Assembly (NCBI RefSeq): GCF_004340985.1
Contig: NZ_SLYB01000001.1
Span: 62,001-126,000, forward strand
DNA length: 64,000 bases
Source of the DNA: Cricetibacter osteomyelitidis
Lineage (GTDB): Bacteria; Pseudomonadota; Gammaproteobacteria; Enterobacterales; Pasteurellaceae
Direction: 5' to 3'
Positions 19,019 to 28,950 of the stretch are shown here, in pieces (position 1 is the stretch's first letter; each line of letters begins with the position of its first letter). Under the pieces are notes generated by a model, which did not search any database, had not been told where the DNA came from, and worked only from the letters and a program-made list of their open reading frames with translations. The translations under genes were made by a program, and so were the position numbers.

Positions 19019-22000
19019 TTATCCTAATAATTCCAATAAGGCTTGCACAGGGTGTTTCGGTTTAAAATGGGCAAAACGTTTTACTTGGCTGCGGCAGGAA
19101 TAGCCGGTAGCTAAGCAATAATCAGGATTTTTGCCGTCTAATTTATTGCCCCAAGACACATCGTAGATTTCTTTTGACATAGCCATATTTTGTTGTTCGT
19201 GACCAAACACGCCCGCCATACCGCAGCAGCCAACATTTTCAATGATCAAGTTTTCACCGAAAGCGGCAAAAATCTGTTGCCATTCTTTCGGGCTGTTTGG
19301 CATTGAAGTGGATTCCGTGCAGTGCGGATATAAATGCCATGCTTGTTGCGTTGAAGTGCGGTGGGAAATTGGCAAATTTTCTACCGCATTTTTGACTTGA
19401 TTGAGATTATCTCGTAGCCATTCGTGAGCGCTAATCACCTTAAACTCGCCCCGTTCGGCTTCTAAAATTTCTTTATATTCTTCCCGATAAGACAACACAA
19501 TCGCCGGATCTACGCCCACCATCGGCAAGCCTAATTTAGCGGTGCGGTTTAAAAAGTCCGCGGTGCTTTTTGCGGTTTTCGCAAAACGTTTTAAGAAGCC
19601 TTTAATATGCTGCACTTTGCCGTTCGGTTTAAACGGTAGAAGTATCGGCTTAAAACCGAGTTTTTGTGTAAGAGCCACAAAATCTGCCACCACTTTGGCA
19701 TCATAATAAGAGGTAAACGGATCTTGTACGATCAATAAAATAGTTTGTTTTTCTACCGCACTTAATTGTTCCAAGGCTTCCAAAGATTGTCCTCGATAGC
19801 CGATTTCTACTAACTGTTGCTGTAAAGGCGGATTGGAAAGCAACGGCAGATCTTTCATTCCCAATACTTTTTCTGTGATTGGTGCGATAAATTTTGCATT
19901 CATAATCGCATTAAAAAATGCCGGTTTTTTTGCCATGACCGGAGCCATATATTCCGCATTGGCTAACACATAATCTTTCACCGGACGTAAATAACGGCTG
20001 TGATAAAAATTAAAGAATTTTGAACGGAAGCTCGGTACATCGATTTTAATCGGGCATTGCGAAGCACAGGCTTTACAGGCCAGGCAGGTATCCATTGCGG
20101 CTTTCACTTCGTGAGAGAAATCGTATTCGCCTCGCCATTTTTGCACGCTGTTACGCACTTTTTGTATTAAGTCTGTGAGTTTCACTTCGGTAGTATTAAA
20201 ATGTAATTGTTCCGGTTGCACCTGTTCGTTTGCCATTAACCGCAGCCATTCCCGCACCATCGCAGCACGGCCTTTTGGTGAGAATACGCGGTTTTTACTC
20301 ACTTTCATTGACGGGCACATCACAGAATGGACATCAAAGTTGAAACATAATCCGTTGCCGTTGCAATTCATTGCACCGCTGAATTCTTCCCGCATTTTTA
20401 TCGGGATTTGACGATCCAGATCTGCCCGCATCGGTGATAAAATAGAGTAGAGTGGCGCATCTATATTTAACGGAGTACAGATTTTACCCGGGTTTAAACG
20501 GTTTTTCGGATCGAATAAACCTTTAATAATCCGTAATTCCTGCCAAAGTTCCGGTGTGAAATAACGGTCGCTGTATTCGGAACGCACACCTTTGCCGTGT
20601 TCGCCCCAAATCAAACCGCCGTATTTCAATGTGAGATCCACCACTCGGTCGGAAATTTCTTTAAACAGGTTGACTTGTGATTTATCCGTTAAATCCAACG
20701 CCGGACGTACGTGCAGCACGCCGGCATCTACATGGCCGAACATCCCGTAACTGAGATGGTGGCTGTCTAACAAGGCACGAAATTCCGTAATATAATCTGC
20801 AAGGTTTTCCGGTGGCACGCAGGTATCTTCCACAAATGGAATTGGCTTTGCCGCACCTTTGGCATTTCCCAATAAGCCCACCGCTTTTTTCCGCATGGCA
20901 TAAATCCGTTCAATGGAAGGCAAATCGGAACACACTTGGTAGCCAATAATGCCGTCTTGCTGTTGGGTGATTTTTTCATCTAAGGCTTGGCAAAGTGCGG
21001 TCAGATTTCGTTCGATAATGCGGTGATCGCTGCCCGCATATTCCACAATATTTAAACCTAAAATCGGATTGTTTTCGTCTTCGGTCAGCAACTCTTTGAC
21101 GGAATGCCAAATAATATCTTCTTTGGCAAGATTCAACACTTTAGAATCTACAGTTTCCACGGATAACGCATTGGCTTTCACCATAAACGGTGCGTTACGC
21201 AAGGCGGAATCGAATGAGTTGTATTTAATATTGATTAAAGTGCGGTATTTCGGAATCGGCGTTAAATTCAGTTTTGCTTCGCAAATAAACGCCAATGAAC
21301 CTTCCGAGCCGGTGAGTACCCGGGTGAGATTAAATTCGCTTTCATCATCATTAAACACGTTCTTCAAGTCATAGCCGGTCAGAAAACGGTTTAGCTGCGG
21401 CAGATCCTTAATAATTTGTTCACGTTTGGCTTTACAACGTTCAAACACTTCATTGTGGATCCGTTTACCTGTGGCGGTAAGTTTCAAACCGGAAAGTGCG
21501 GTAGAAAATTCTGCCGTTTTGACCGCACTTGTGTCTAAAATCTCACCGTTCATCAGCACGCTGCGTAAGGCTAAGACGTGATTGGATGTTTTGCCATATT
21601 GCAATGAGCCCTGACCGGAAGCATCAGTATTGATCATCCCGCCGATAGTGGCACGGTTGCTGGTGGACAGTTCCGGTGAGAAAAATAAGCCGTAAGGTTT
21701 TAAAAATTGATTCAGCTGATCTTTCACCACACCGGCCTGCACCCGCACCCAGCGTTCTTCTATATTCAGTTCTAAAATTTGCGTTAAATGACGGGAAAGA
21801 TCTACAATAATATTGTTATTAACAGATTGTCCGTTTGTGCCCGTACCACCGCCGCGCGGTGTAAAGGTGAGAGAACGAAAGGCTTCCTGTTGGGCGAGTT
21901 TGGTAATCCGCACTACATCGGCTACCGTTTTGGGGAATAAAATAGCTTGCGGGAGTTGCTGATAAACGCTATTATCCGTCGCCAAACTTAAACGGTCGGC

Positions 22001-22105
22001 ATAATTTGAGGCAATATCACCTTCAAACTGCTGTGCTTTGAGTTGTAGCAGATAGTTTTCCACCGATTGAGATAAGCCGGGGATATTGTGTAAATGTGGA
22101 ATCAT
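19019..22105 (-). CDS. ydiJ: YdiJ-type FAD/Fe-S oxidoreductase (probable D-2-hydroxyacid dehydrogenase)
   Basis: Large fused flavoprotein of 1028 residues. Order: a FAD-binding PCMH domain (FTPRGGGTGTNGQSV, then TIGGMINTDASGQGSLQYGKTSNHV), a FAD-oxidase C-terminal domain (FGHVDAGVLHVRP, WGEHGKGVRSEY), a ferredoxin-type 4Fe-4S segment (CLACKACASQCPI), and a CCG-type heterodisulfide-reductase-like domain (CTESTS, later GCCGMAGVFGHE). Relatives oxidise D-2-hydroxyacids such as D-2-hydroxyglutarate or D-lactate and pass electrons to quinone. The substrate here is not determined. It is first in an operon with menI and hemH and divergent from ompA. Confidence 0.88.
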   Translation of the reverse strand: MIPHLHNIPGLSQSVENYLLQLKAQQFEGDIASNYADRLSLATDNSVYQQLPQAILFPKTVADVVRITKLAQQEAFRSLTFTPRGGGTGTNGQSVNNNIIVDLSRHLTQILELNIEERWVRVQAGVVKDQLNQFLKPYGLFFSPELSTSNRATIGGMINTDASGQGSLQYGKTSNHVLALRSVLMNGEILDTSAVKTAEFSTALSGLKLTATGKRIHNEVFERCKAKREQIIKDLPQLNRFLTGYDLKNVFNDDESEFNLTRVLTGSEGSLAFICEAKLNLTPIPKYRTLINIKYNSFDSALRNAPFMVKANALSVETVDSKVLNLAKEDIIWHSVKELLTEDENNPILGLNIVEYAGSDHRIIERNLTALCQALDEKITQQQDGIIGYQVCSDLPSIERIYAMRKKAVGLLGNAKGAAKPIPFVEDTCVPPENLADYITEFRALLDSHHLSYGMFGHVDAGVLHVRPALDLTDKSQVNLFKEISDRVVDLTLKYGGLIWGEHGKGVRSEYSDRYFTPELWQELRIIKGLFDPKNRLNPGKICTPLNIDAPLYSILSPMRADLDRQIPIKMREEFSGAMNCNGNGLCFNFDVHSVMCPSMKVSKNRVFSPKGRAAMVREWLRLMANEQVQPEQLHFNTTEVKLTDLIQKVRNSVQKWRGEYDFSHEVKAAMDTCLACKACASQCPIKIDVPSFRSKFFNFYHSRYLRPVKDYVLANAEYMAPVMAKKPAFFNAIMNAKFIAPITEKVLGMKDLPLLSNPPLQQQLVEIGYRGQSLEALEQLSAVEKQTILLIVQDPFTSYYDAKVVADFVALTQKLGFKPILLPFKPNGKVQHIKGFLKRFAKTAKSTADFLNRTAKLGLPMVGVDPAIVLSYREEYKEILEAERGEFKVISAHEWLRDNLNQVKNAVENLPISHRTSTQQAWHLYPHCTESTSMPNSPKEWQQIFAAFGENLIIENVGCCGMAGVFGHEQQNMAMSKEIYDVSWGNKLDGKNPDYCLATGYSCRSQVKRFAHFKPKHPVQALLELLG

Positions 22106-22633
22106 TGTGTTAGGGAATCTCTGTATATTGATAAAACTGGCTTCATTCTAGTAGAGATTTTGTGATATCTCAATCTGGAATTTGGTTTTTAACCTCTGGC
22201 TATATGATTAAGCCTAAAATTTGCCCGAATATAGTAGTGTTAATTATTTTTTAATTTAAATTAAACGTTGTATTTTTTTTAATTTTTTGTTAAAAAAAGT
22301 TAAAAACAGATAAGTAATAGACTTTTTTTTGTTTAAAAATTAGTCAAATAAATAGAAAAAGTTGATTTTTTAAAAAACTAGTAAGATAATAATGTTAATT
22401 TTGAATGGTCATTCAGAATTGATGAATACTTCAAAAGAGGAAACGGGCGTTTCGTCCGAGCAAAAATTCAACACATTTATCAATTAAAACTTGTTTTATT
22501 TTTTTAACTGTGTAGGATCGAGCAACACAAATTTTTTTGTGTTCAGTTTCAACTATTATACAGTGAACTTTATGATAGCAATAATAGTTGTAAAATAAAT
22601 TCAAAGATGACTAAAATGATAGAGGACATCAAA
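22106..22633 (+). promoter_or_regulatory. Long AT-rich promoter and leader region of ompA
   Basis: This 528-bp gap between ydiJ and ompA has no credible ORF. A plausible sigma-70 promoter is TTGATT (22362-22367), 17 bp, GATAAT (22385-22390), which would give a leader of about 240 nt. The leader ends with two strong hairpins, 22524-22543 and 22550-22590, just before the ribosome site GAGGAC. The left part, 22106-22330, is very AT-rich and would hold the ydiJ promoter. Long structured leaders stabilise ompA mRNA in E. coli; the same role here is inferred. Confidence 0.6.
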
Positions 22634-23677
22634 ATGAAAAAAACTGCAATCGCATTAGCCGTAGCTGGTTTAGCAGCTGCATCAGTAGCACAGGCAGCAC
22701 CACAAGAAAACACTTTCTATGCAGGTGCTAAAGCGGGTTGGGCATCATTCCATGATGGTTTTGAACAATTTGAAGATGCAGCAGGTGATAAAGGTACATT
22801 ACGTAACTCAGTAACTTACGGTATCTTTGGTGGTTATCAAATTCTTAACCGTAATAACTTCGGTTTAGCGGTTGAGTTAGGTTATGATGATTTTGGCCGC
22901 GCTAAAGCTCGTACATATGGTGACACTACTGGAAAAATGACTAACCATGGTGCGCATTTAAGCATTAAACCAAGCTATGAAGTATTAGAAGGGTTAGATG
23001 TTTATGGTCGTGTTGGTGCAGCATTAATCCGTACTGACTATAAAGCGGGTAAAGTTGGTGGTGAATGGACTGAACGTGCTCATTCATTTAAAGTATCTCC
23101 GGTATTTGCTGCGGGTCTTGAATATGCAATCCCGGGTTTAACCGATTTGGCATTACGCTTAGAATACCAATGGGTTCAGGGTGTAGGTAAAGATAACGAA
23201 TATGCTGAAGATCTAGACTTCACTCCAAACATCGGTTCTGTATCTTTAGGTTTATCTTACCGTTTCGGTCAAGGTGCACCGGTAGCAGCGCCAATTGAAA
23301 GCAAAACTTTCTCTTTAAGTTCTGATGTATTATTCAACTCTGCGAAATACAACTTAAAACCTGAAGCAGCCGCGACTTTAGACGGCGTTTACGGTGAAAT
23401 CGCACAAGTAACTAACCCACAAGTATCGGTAGCAGGTTATGCAGACCGTATGGGTAAAGAAGCATACAACTTAAAACTTTCACAACGTCGTGCAGAAACA
23501 GTAGCTAACTACTTAGTTTCTAAAGGTGTTGATGCGAACGCAATCTCTGCAACCGGTTACGGTGAAGCAAATCCGGTAACTGGTAACACTTGTGATGCAG
23601 TGAAAGGTCGTAAAGCATTAATCGCTTGTTTAGCACCGGATCGTCGTGTTGAAATTACTTTAAACGGTTCTAAATAA
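22634..23677 (+). CDS. ompA: Outer-membrane protein A (P5-like porin/adhesin)
   Basis: 347 residues from ATG 22634. This start is preferred to 22607 because it opens a clean signal peptide (MKKTAIALAVAGLAAASVAQA) and follows GAGGAC. An eight-strand beta-barrel fills about 22-215 and a short Pro/Ala linker follows. The C-terminal OmpA-like peptidoglycan-binding domain (VAGYADRMGKEAYNLKLSQRRA) holds two Cys near the end. It anchors the outer membrane to murein; the Haemophilus homologue P5 also acts in adhesion. Codon use is strongly biased (GGT, GCA, CGT), as expected for an abundant protein. It is monocistronic, with its own terminator. Confidence 0.97.
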   Translation: MKKTAIALAVAGLAAASVAQAAPQENTFYAGAKAGWASFHDGFEQFEDAAGDKGTLRNSVTYGIFGGYQILNRNNFGLAVELGYDDFGRAKARTYGDTTGKMTNHGAHLSIKPSYEVLEGLDVYGRVGAALIRTDYKAGKVGGEWTERAHSFKVSPVFAAGLEYAIPGLTDLALRLEYQWVQGVGKDNEYAEDLDFTPNIGSVSLGLSYRFGQGAPVAAPIESKTFSLSSDVLFNSAKYNLKPEAAATLDGVYGEIAQVTNPQVSVAGYADRMGKEAYNLKLSQRRAETVANYLVSKGVDANAISATGYGEANPVTGNTCDAVKGRKALIACLAPDRRVEITLNGSK

Positions 23678-23706
23678 TTAATCGTTGATTAATTATGAAT
23701 CCTATA

Positions 23707-23735
23707 AAATCCCGGTTTTTACCGGGATTTTTTTG
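23707..23735 (+). terminator. ompA terminator
   Basis: AAATCCCGGT pairs with ACCGGGATTT (23707-23716/23721-23730), a 10-bp perfect stem with a TTTT loop followed by further T residues. It lies 29 bp after the ompA stop. Confidence 0.95.
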
Positions 23736-23831
23736 TCATGAATTTAAGTTAAATTGACGAAAAATTATTTTGCAGATAGGATCTGTAATGGTGTGTAATT
23801 TGTACATATTATTAACAATAGAGGTAACTTT

Positions 23832-24413
23832 ATGAAAAAGTGGATTGCAATTATCTTAGTGGCGATTATTGCCGGTTTTAGTTTAATGAGCAGCTATAAC
23901 GGTTTAGTGAAAGCGGAAGAAGAAATTGATTCCGTATGGGCAAATGTGGAATCTCAATATCAACGCCGTGCAGATTTGATTCCTAACTTAGTGAATACGG
24001 TGAAAGGTCAAGCTAATTTTGAGAAAGAAACGTTAAACAGTGTCATTGAAGCACGTGCAAAAGCGACTCAGAGCAAAATTGATCCGTCTAATATGACCGA
24101 AGAGCAATTGGCTCAATTTCAACAAAATCAAAATCAATTGGGCTCGGCATTATCACGATTGCTAGTGAGTATTGAGCGTTATCCGGATTTAAAAGCACAT
24201 GAAGGTTTTATGAATTTACAGGCTCAATTGGAAGGTACGGAAAACCGTATCAATGTTGCACGTAATAAATTTAATGGTGCTGCACGTACTTATAACCAAA
24301 AAGTTCGTCAATTTCCAACAAAATTAGCCGCTCTTATTTTCGGTTTTAATGCAAAGCCTTATTTCAAATCCGCAGAAGGTTCACAAAATGCTCCTGCGGT
24401 TAGTTTTCAATAA
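23832..24413 (+). CDS. lemA: LemA family protein
   Basis: 193 residues with an N-terminal membrane anchor (about 4-22, IAIILVAIIAGFSLMSSY) and a helical-bundle body with the family motifs EEIDSVWANVESQYQRRADLIPNLVNTVKG in two parts and ENRINVARNKFNGAARTYN. The molecular function of LemA is not established. It is followed at 15 bp by two TPM-domain genes, the usual LemA-TPM neighbourhood, so the three products probably work together at the envelope. The start has GAGGTAAC upstream. Confidence 0.92.
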   Translation: MKKWIAIILVAIIAGFSLMSSYNGLVKAEEEIDSVWANVESQYQRRADLIPNLVNTVKGQANFEKETLNSVIEARAKATQSKIDPSNMTEEQLAQFQQNQNQLGSALSRLLVSIERYPDLKAHEGFMNLQAQLEGTENRINVARNKFNGAARTYNQKVRQFPTKLAALIFGFNAKPYFKSAEGSQNAPAVSFQ

Positions 24414-24428
24414 TTAGAGTAAGCTAAT

Positions 24429-24872
24429 ATGGCGTTATTTTCAAAAATTCCGGTTGATAAAACGCAAATCGAGAATACCATAGCCGAATTGGAAAAATGT
24501 ACTTCCGCGGAAGTGCGGGTATTTATTGAACGAAAAATGCCAAAAGCCGTGAAAACGGCTTTTGAGCGTGCGTGCGAAGTATTTCGGCAGTTAGAGATGG
24601 AACAAACGCAACATCGTAACGGAGTATTGATTTATCTCGCTTATAAAGAGCACCAATGTTATTTATTGGGCGATCAAGGGATTCACCAATTCGTTGGCGA
24701 TCATTTTTGGCAGGCTACGTGCGATATGATGGTTTCTTTCTTTAAACAAGGTGAATTTACTCTCGGTATTGTTCGGGGTATTGAGCATATTGGTAAGGAA
24801 TTGAGCATACATTTTCCAATTCAAGAACATGATGTGAATGAACTGCCAAATGAGGTGGTGATCAATGGTTAA
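24429..24872 (+). CDS. TPM-domain protein, soluble short form
   Basis: 147 residues with no signal peptide. The sequence follows the TPM pattern: an N-terminal segment ENTIAELEKCTSAEVRVFIE, then GVLIYLAYKEHQCYLLGDQGIHQFVGD and the helical tail. It resembles the cytosolic YgcG-like companion often found next to LemA. Function unknown; some TPM domains have been reported to bind metal or hydrolyse phosphate. Its last 8 bp overlap the start of the next gene, so translation is likely coupled. Confidence 0.8.
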   Translation: MALFSKIPVDKTQIENTIAELEKCTSAEVRVFIERKMPKAVKTAFERACEVFRQLEMEQTQHRNGVLIYLAYKEHQCYLLGDQGIHQFVGDHFWQATCDMMVSFFKQGEFTLGIVRGIEHIGKELSIHFPIQEHDVNELPNEVVING

Positions 24873-25656
24873 AGTGAAAAAATTTCTTAAAAGTGCGGTG
24901 GTTTTTTGCTTTATTTTTATCGCACAATTAGCACAAGCCATTGAATTACCGGCAGTTCCCAATCCGTTTCATTATGTGAACGATTATACGCAAACATTAT
25001 CGAAAACAGAATGGCAAACCCTTGAAAATAAGCTTATCGCATATGGTAATGAAACCAGTTCACAAATTGCTGTTGCCATCATACCGACTACCGGTGGCAA
25101 TGATATTTCACAATATTCTTTCGATTTAATGGATAAATGGGGTGTCGGGCGGAAAGCGCATAATAATGGTGTGCTCATGGTTGTCGCGAAAAATGATCGT
25201 AAGATCTTTATCGCCACAGGACCGGGTCTTGAAGGTGTGTTACCTGATGCTATTGTGTCGCAGATTATTCGTAAAGTGATTACGCCGGAATTTGCTCAAA
25301 ATCGATATGCTCAAGGTATTTCTGCGGGATTAGACTATATTATTCGAGCCAGTAAAGGGGAATTTGCCGCTCAGGAAGAAGAACAAACCATTGAAGATTT
25401 TATTCCGTTTATTTTTGTGCTGATCTTCATTTTGTTTGTTATTTTCGGTGAACTGGGAGATCGTAATAAGCCTTATATTAGTCCTACTATGGCAAATCAT
25501 GTGTTAAACGAAGTAGTGCGACAAAGTGCATTGCGTCGTACGAATAGACGAAATGATGGTTTCGGTGGCGGATTTGGCGGCGGTTTCGGGGGAGGTTCCG
25601 GAGGTGGTTTTGGCGGCGGGTCATCCGGTGGTGGTGGTGCCGGTGGCAGCTGGTAA
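24865..25656 (+). CDS. TPM-domain membrane protein with Gly-rich tail (YgcG-like)
   Basis: 263 residues: signal peptide about 1-25 (ending AQAIE), a periplasmic TPM domain about 30-165 (VNDYTQTLSKTEWQTLENKL, NNGVLMVVAKNDRKIFIATGPGLEGVLPD in parts), one membrane helix about 174-194, a short basic stretch, and a C-terminal tail of roughly 30 residues made almost only of Gly with Phe and Ser, ending GGSW. This arrangement is typical for the YgcG family beside lemA. A USS (24891-24899) encodes part of the signal peptide. Exact function unknown. Confidence 0.85.
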   Translation: MVKVKKFLKSAVVFCFIFIAQLAQAIELPAVPNPFHYVNDYTQTLSKTEWQTLENKLIAYGNETSSQIAVAIIPTTGGNDISQYSFDLMDKWGVGRKAHNNGVLMVVAKNDRKIFIATGPGLEGVLPDAIVSQIIRKVITPEFAQNRYAQGISAGLDYIIRASKGEFAAQEEEQTIEDFIPFIFVLIFILFVIFGELGDRNKPYISPTMANHVLNEVVRQSALRRTNRRNDGFGGGFGGGFGGGSGGGFGGGSSGGGGAGGSW

Positions 25657-25721
25657 TACATACTTCCTTATGTTACAATTCGTTCACATTTTATAATTTA
25701 GCCTAAGATATAGGAAGAGCA

Positions 25722-26048
25722 ATGGAAACTTTAGATAAAATCAAACAACAAATTAGCGAAAACCCGATTTTACTTTATATGAAAGGTTCGCCAAAATTTC
25801 CGTCTTGTGGTTTTTCCGCACGTGCGGTGGAAGCACTAATTAACTGTAAAGTTCCTTTTGGTTATGTAGATATTTTGCAACATCCTGATGTTCGTGCAGA
25901 ACTACCAAAATATGCCAACTGGCCAACTTTCCCACAATTATGGGTAGAAGGCGAATTGGTCGGCGGTTGTGATATTGTATTAGAAATGTTCCAACAAGGT
26001 GAATTGCAATCCTTGCTCAAAGAAGTCGCAGAACGTCATCCTGAATAA
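25722..26048 (+). CDS. grxD: Monothiol glutaredoxin 4
   Basis: 108 residues with the monothiol active site CGFS (Cys29-Ser32) in KGSPKFPSCGFSARAVEAL and the glutathione-binding WPTFPQLWVEGELVGGCDIV region. Grx4-type proteins carry and transfer 2Fe-2S clusters, often with BolA partners, in the cytoplasm. The ATG is preceded by AGGAAGAG. It is followed by a strong terminator and appears monocistronic. Confidence 0.95.
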   Translation: METLDKIKQQISENPILLYMKGSPKFPSCGFSARAVEALINCKVPFGYVDILQHPDVRAELPKYANWPTFPQLWVEGELVGGCDIVLEMFQQGELQSLLKEVAERHPE

Positions 26049-26062
26049 TTTCACTAATGAGA

Positions 26063-26100
26063 AAATGCTCTTGTAATTTACAAGGGCATTTTTTATTTTT
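26063..26100 (+). terminator. grxD terminator
   Basis: AAATGCTCTTGT pairs with ACAAGGGCATTT (26063-26074/26080-26091; one G-U pair, loop of 5) and is followed by a T-rich run. Confidence 0.93.
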
Positions 26101-26171
26101 TTCTTTACATCCAATCATTCTTTCTATAAAATTTCGATTCGAAACTTAATGTGATCTTTTCGGAAGTTAAT

Positions 26172-26939
26172 ATGTCAAAACAACGTAACACACAACAACG
26201 CCGTCACTTAATTATGCAACGCTTACAGCAGCAAGGCGAAGTGAGTGTAGATGAGTTAGTACAGTTATTCGAAACCTCAGAAGTGACAATTCGTAAAGAT
26301 TTGACCGTACTTGAGGCAAATGGTTTTTTATTGCGTCGTTATGGTGGTGCGGTATTAATGCCCAATGAAATTATTGATGAATCTCAAGAAGAAAATCTTT
26401 CGAAACGAAAGTTATCTATTGCCAAAGCAGCAGCAGAGAAAATTCGTGATCATAATCGGATTATTGTGGATAGCGGCAGTACAACCACCGCATTAATTAA
26501 ACAGTTGAATAAAAAACAAGGCTTGATTGTAATGACTAATTCGCTTTCTGTTGCCAATGAATTACGGGCTTTAGAAAATGAACCTACTTTGTTGATGACA
26601 GGCGGAACCTGGGATACCCGTTCTGAATCCTTTCAGGGGAATGTGGCGGAACAAGTATTGCGTTCATATGATTTTGACCAATTATTTATCGGAGCCGACG
26701 GTATCGATTTAGAACGCGGCACGACTACGTTTAACGAATTAGTAGGACTAAGCCGTGTAATGGCAGAAGTTTCCCGCGAAGTCATCGTGATGGTGGAATC
26801 GCAAAAAATCGGCAGACGGATGCCGAATGTAGAATTAAGTTGGCAGCAAATAGATGTATTAGTAACGGATAATTTGCTGTCGGCAGAAAATAAACGTGCT
26901 ATTGAAACACAAGGTGTGGAAGTAGTGATTGCACAGTAA
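26172..26939 (+). CDS. DeoR-family transcriptional regulator (AgaR/GlmR-like)
   Basis: 255 residues from ATG 26172 (GGAAG upstream; the longer 26151 start lacks a ribosome site). The N-terminal winged helix-turn-helix has the DeoR signature QQGEVSVDELVQLFETSEVTIRKDLTVLE in parts. The sugar-phosphate-sensing C-terminal domain carries DSGSTTTALIKQL, MTGGTWDTRSESFQG and LFIGADGIDLERGTTTFNE, closest to AgaR-type regulators of amino sugars. It lies 35 bp upstream of glmS on the same strand, so control of glmS in response to an amino-sugar phosphate is a reasonable inference, not shown. Confidence 0.85.
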   Translation: MSKQRNTQQRRHLIMQRLQQQGEVSVDELVQLFETSEVTIRKDLTVLEANGFLLRRYGGAVLMPNEIIDESQEENLSKRKLSIAKAAAEKIRDHNRIIVDSGSTTTALIKQLNKKQGLIVMTNSLSVANELRALENEPTLLMTGGTWDTRSESFQGNVAEQVLRSYDFDQLFIGADGIDLERGTTTFNELVGLSRVMAEVSREVIVMVESQKIGRRMPNVELSWQQIDVLVTDNLLSAENKRAIETQGVEVVIAQ

Positions 26940-26974
26940 ATTATTGATTAAATCTCTTAACAAAGGAAAAAACT

Positions 26975-28807
26975 ATGTGTGGAATTGTCGGTGCGGTAGC
27001 ACAACGTGATGTAGCGGAAATTTTAGTAGATGGCTTACATCGTTTGGAATATCGCGGATACGACTCAGCGGGTATTGCCGTATTGGATCAGGATCATAAT
27101 ATGCAAATTGTGCGTCGCGTAGGTAAAGTAAAAGCTCTTGATGATGCGATTGAAGTACAACCTTTAGTTGGTGGAACAGGTATCGCTCACACGCGTTGGG
27201 CAACTCATGGCGAACCTTCCGAAACCAATGCTCACCCACATCGCAGCGGCAAAATTGTCGTGGTACACAATGGCATTATCGAGAACTATGAAGAATTGCG
27301 TACCCAATTGCAGGCTCGTGGTTATGTATTTGTTTCTCAAACGGATACCGAAGTAATCGCACATTTAGTGGAATGGGAATTTCGTACCACACAGGATTTA
27401 TTAAAAGCAGTACAACACACCGTCAAACAACTTAAAGGGGCGTACGGTACGGTTGTTATGCACCAGGAGCAACCAGAGCATTTAGTGGTTGCCCGTTCCG
27501 GTAGTCCGATAGTGATTGGATTAGGTTTAGGCGAAAACTTCTTAGCTTCTGACCAATTGGCATTGTTGAGTGTAACCCGTCGTTTTATTTTTTTAGAAGA
27601 AGGTGATATTGCGGAAATTACCCGCCGTACGGTAGATATTTATGATACCCACGGCAACAAAGTAGCGCGCGATACACATGAATCGAATCTTGAAAATGAT
27701 GCGGCGGAAAAAGGCAAATACCGTCACTTTATGCAAAAAGAAATTTTTGAACAACCCACCGCACTTATTAACACTATGGAAGGTCGTGTGACACACGACA
27801 GCGTTGTGGTGGAAGCTATCGGTAACGGAGCGAAAGAGATTTTAGAAAAAGTACAACACGTACAAATCGTGGCCTGCGGTACATCTTACAATTCCGGTAT
27901 GGCAGCGCGTTATTGGTTTGAGGCTTTGGCCGGGGTGAGCTGTGATGTGGAAATTGCATCTGAATTCCGTTATCGTAAATTTGTCACTCGCCCGAATAGC
28001 TTGTTATTGACTCTTTCTCAATCCGGTGAAACTGCGGATACGCTGGCAGCATTGCGTTTGGCGAAAGAAAAAGGTTATATGGCGGCAATGACCATTTGTA
28101 ACGTAGCAGGTTCGTCTTTGGTACGTGAATCCGATTTGGCATTTATGACCCGTGCGGGGGTGGAAATCGGTGTGGCTTCAACCAAAGCCTTTACCACGCA
28201 ATTAGCCGCAATGTTGATGTTGGTAACTGCTATTGGTAAATTAAATGGTAATATTTCTCACGAACAAGAAAAAGATATCGTGAAAGCGTTACATCAATTA
28301 CCGGCTGATATTGAAAAAGGCTTGGTTTTTGACAAACAAATCGAAACGTTGGCAGAAGATTTTGCAGAGAAAAATCACGCATTGTTTTTAGGTCGTGGTG
28401 AATATTATCCGATCGCAATGGAAGCGGCATTGAAATTGAAAGAGATTTCTTATATTCATGCGGAAGCCTATGCCGCCGGCGAATTAAAACACGGTCCGTT
28501 AGCGTTGATTGATGCGGATATGCCGGTGATTGTGGTTGCACCGACTAACGATTTATTAGATAAAGTAAAATCTAACGTAGAAGAAGTGCGTGCCCGCGGC
28601 GGTCAGTTGTATGTATTTGCAGATAAAGATGCCGGTTTTGCGAGCTCTGATAATGTGAATATCATCACCATGCCGGAAGTGAATGAATATATCGCCCCGA
28701 TTTTCTACACCGTACCAATGCAATTATTGGCATATCATGTTGCCTTAATTAAAGGTACCGACGTGGATCAACCGCGTAACCTTGCTAAAGCGGTAACCGT
28801 AGAATAA
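26975..28807 (+). CDS. glmS: Glutamine-fructose-6-phosphate aminotransferase
   Basis: Makes glucosamine-6-phosphate, the first committed step to UDP-GlcNAc for murein and LPS. 610 residues. The N-terminal Ntn glutaminase domain begins MCGIVGAV, with Cys as nucleophile after Met removal, and has [18 protein letters not shown]. Two SIS domains follow ([53 protein letters not shown]), and the C-terminus is the family-typical [15 protein letters not shown]. Only 35 bp separate it from the DeoR gene and I see no glmS ribozyme there. A USS-based terminator follows. Confidence 0.97.
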   Translation: MCGIVGAVAQRDVAEILVDGLHRLEYRGYDSAGIAVLDQDHNMQIVRRVGKVKALDDAIEVQPLVGGTGIAHTRWATHGEPSETNAHPHRSGKIVVVHNGIIENYEELRTQLQARGYVFVSQTDTEVIAHLVEWEFRTTQDLLKAVQHTVKQLKGAYGTVVMHQEQPEHLVVARSGSPIVIGLGLGENFLASDQLALLSVTRRFIFLEEGDIAEITRRTVDIYDTHGNKVARDTHESNLENDAAEKGKYRHFMQKEIFEQPTALINTMEGRVTHDSVVVEAIGNGAKEILEKVQHVQIVACGTSYNSGMAARYWFEALAGVSCDVEIASEFRYRKFVTRPNSLLLTLSQSGETADTLAALRLAKEKGYMAAMTICNVAGSSLVRESDLAFMTRAGVEIGVASTKAFTTQLAAMLMLVTAIGKLNGNISHEQEKDIVKALHQLPADIEKGLVFDKQIETLAEDFAEKNHALFLGRGEYYPIAMEAALKLKEISYIHAEAYAAGELKHGPLALIDADMPVIVVAPTNDLLDKVKSNVEEVRARGGQLYVFADKDAGFASSDNVNIITMPEVNEYIAPIFYTVPMQLLAYHVALIKGTDVDQPRNLAKAVTVE

Positions 28808-28826
28808 TTAAAATTTTTTGAAATTT

Positions 28827-28880
28827 AACCGCACTTTAAGCTCTTCCTATCGATAGCTTAAAGTGCGGTTATTTTTTTGC
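28827..28880 (+). terminator. glmS terminator built from an inverted USS pair
   Basis: AACCGCACTTTAAGCT (28827-28842) pairs with AGCTTAAAGTGCGGTT (28855-28870), a 16-bp perfect stem with a 12-base loop, followed by ATTTTTTTG. Each arm contains one complete USS. Confidence 0.95.
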
Positions 28881-28950
28881 TTGATTTCTAAAGTTTTTTT
28901 CGCTACTTTAACCAATTATTTTTTTAATAAAAGAAAGGAATCAATATATT

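Noticed and set aside
25553-25653. GGTGGC-rich repeat as a phase-variable tract
   Set aside because: Codons vary (GGT, GGC, GGG, GGA) and encode the Gly-rich tail found across the YgcG family; no pure unit repeats long enough for slippage.
26940-26974. glmS ribozyme or riboswitch before glmS
   Set aside because: The 35-bp spacer is far too short for the ribozyme, which is known from Gram-positive bacteria.
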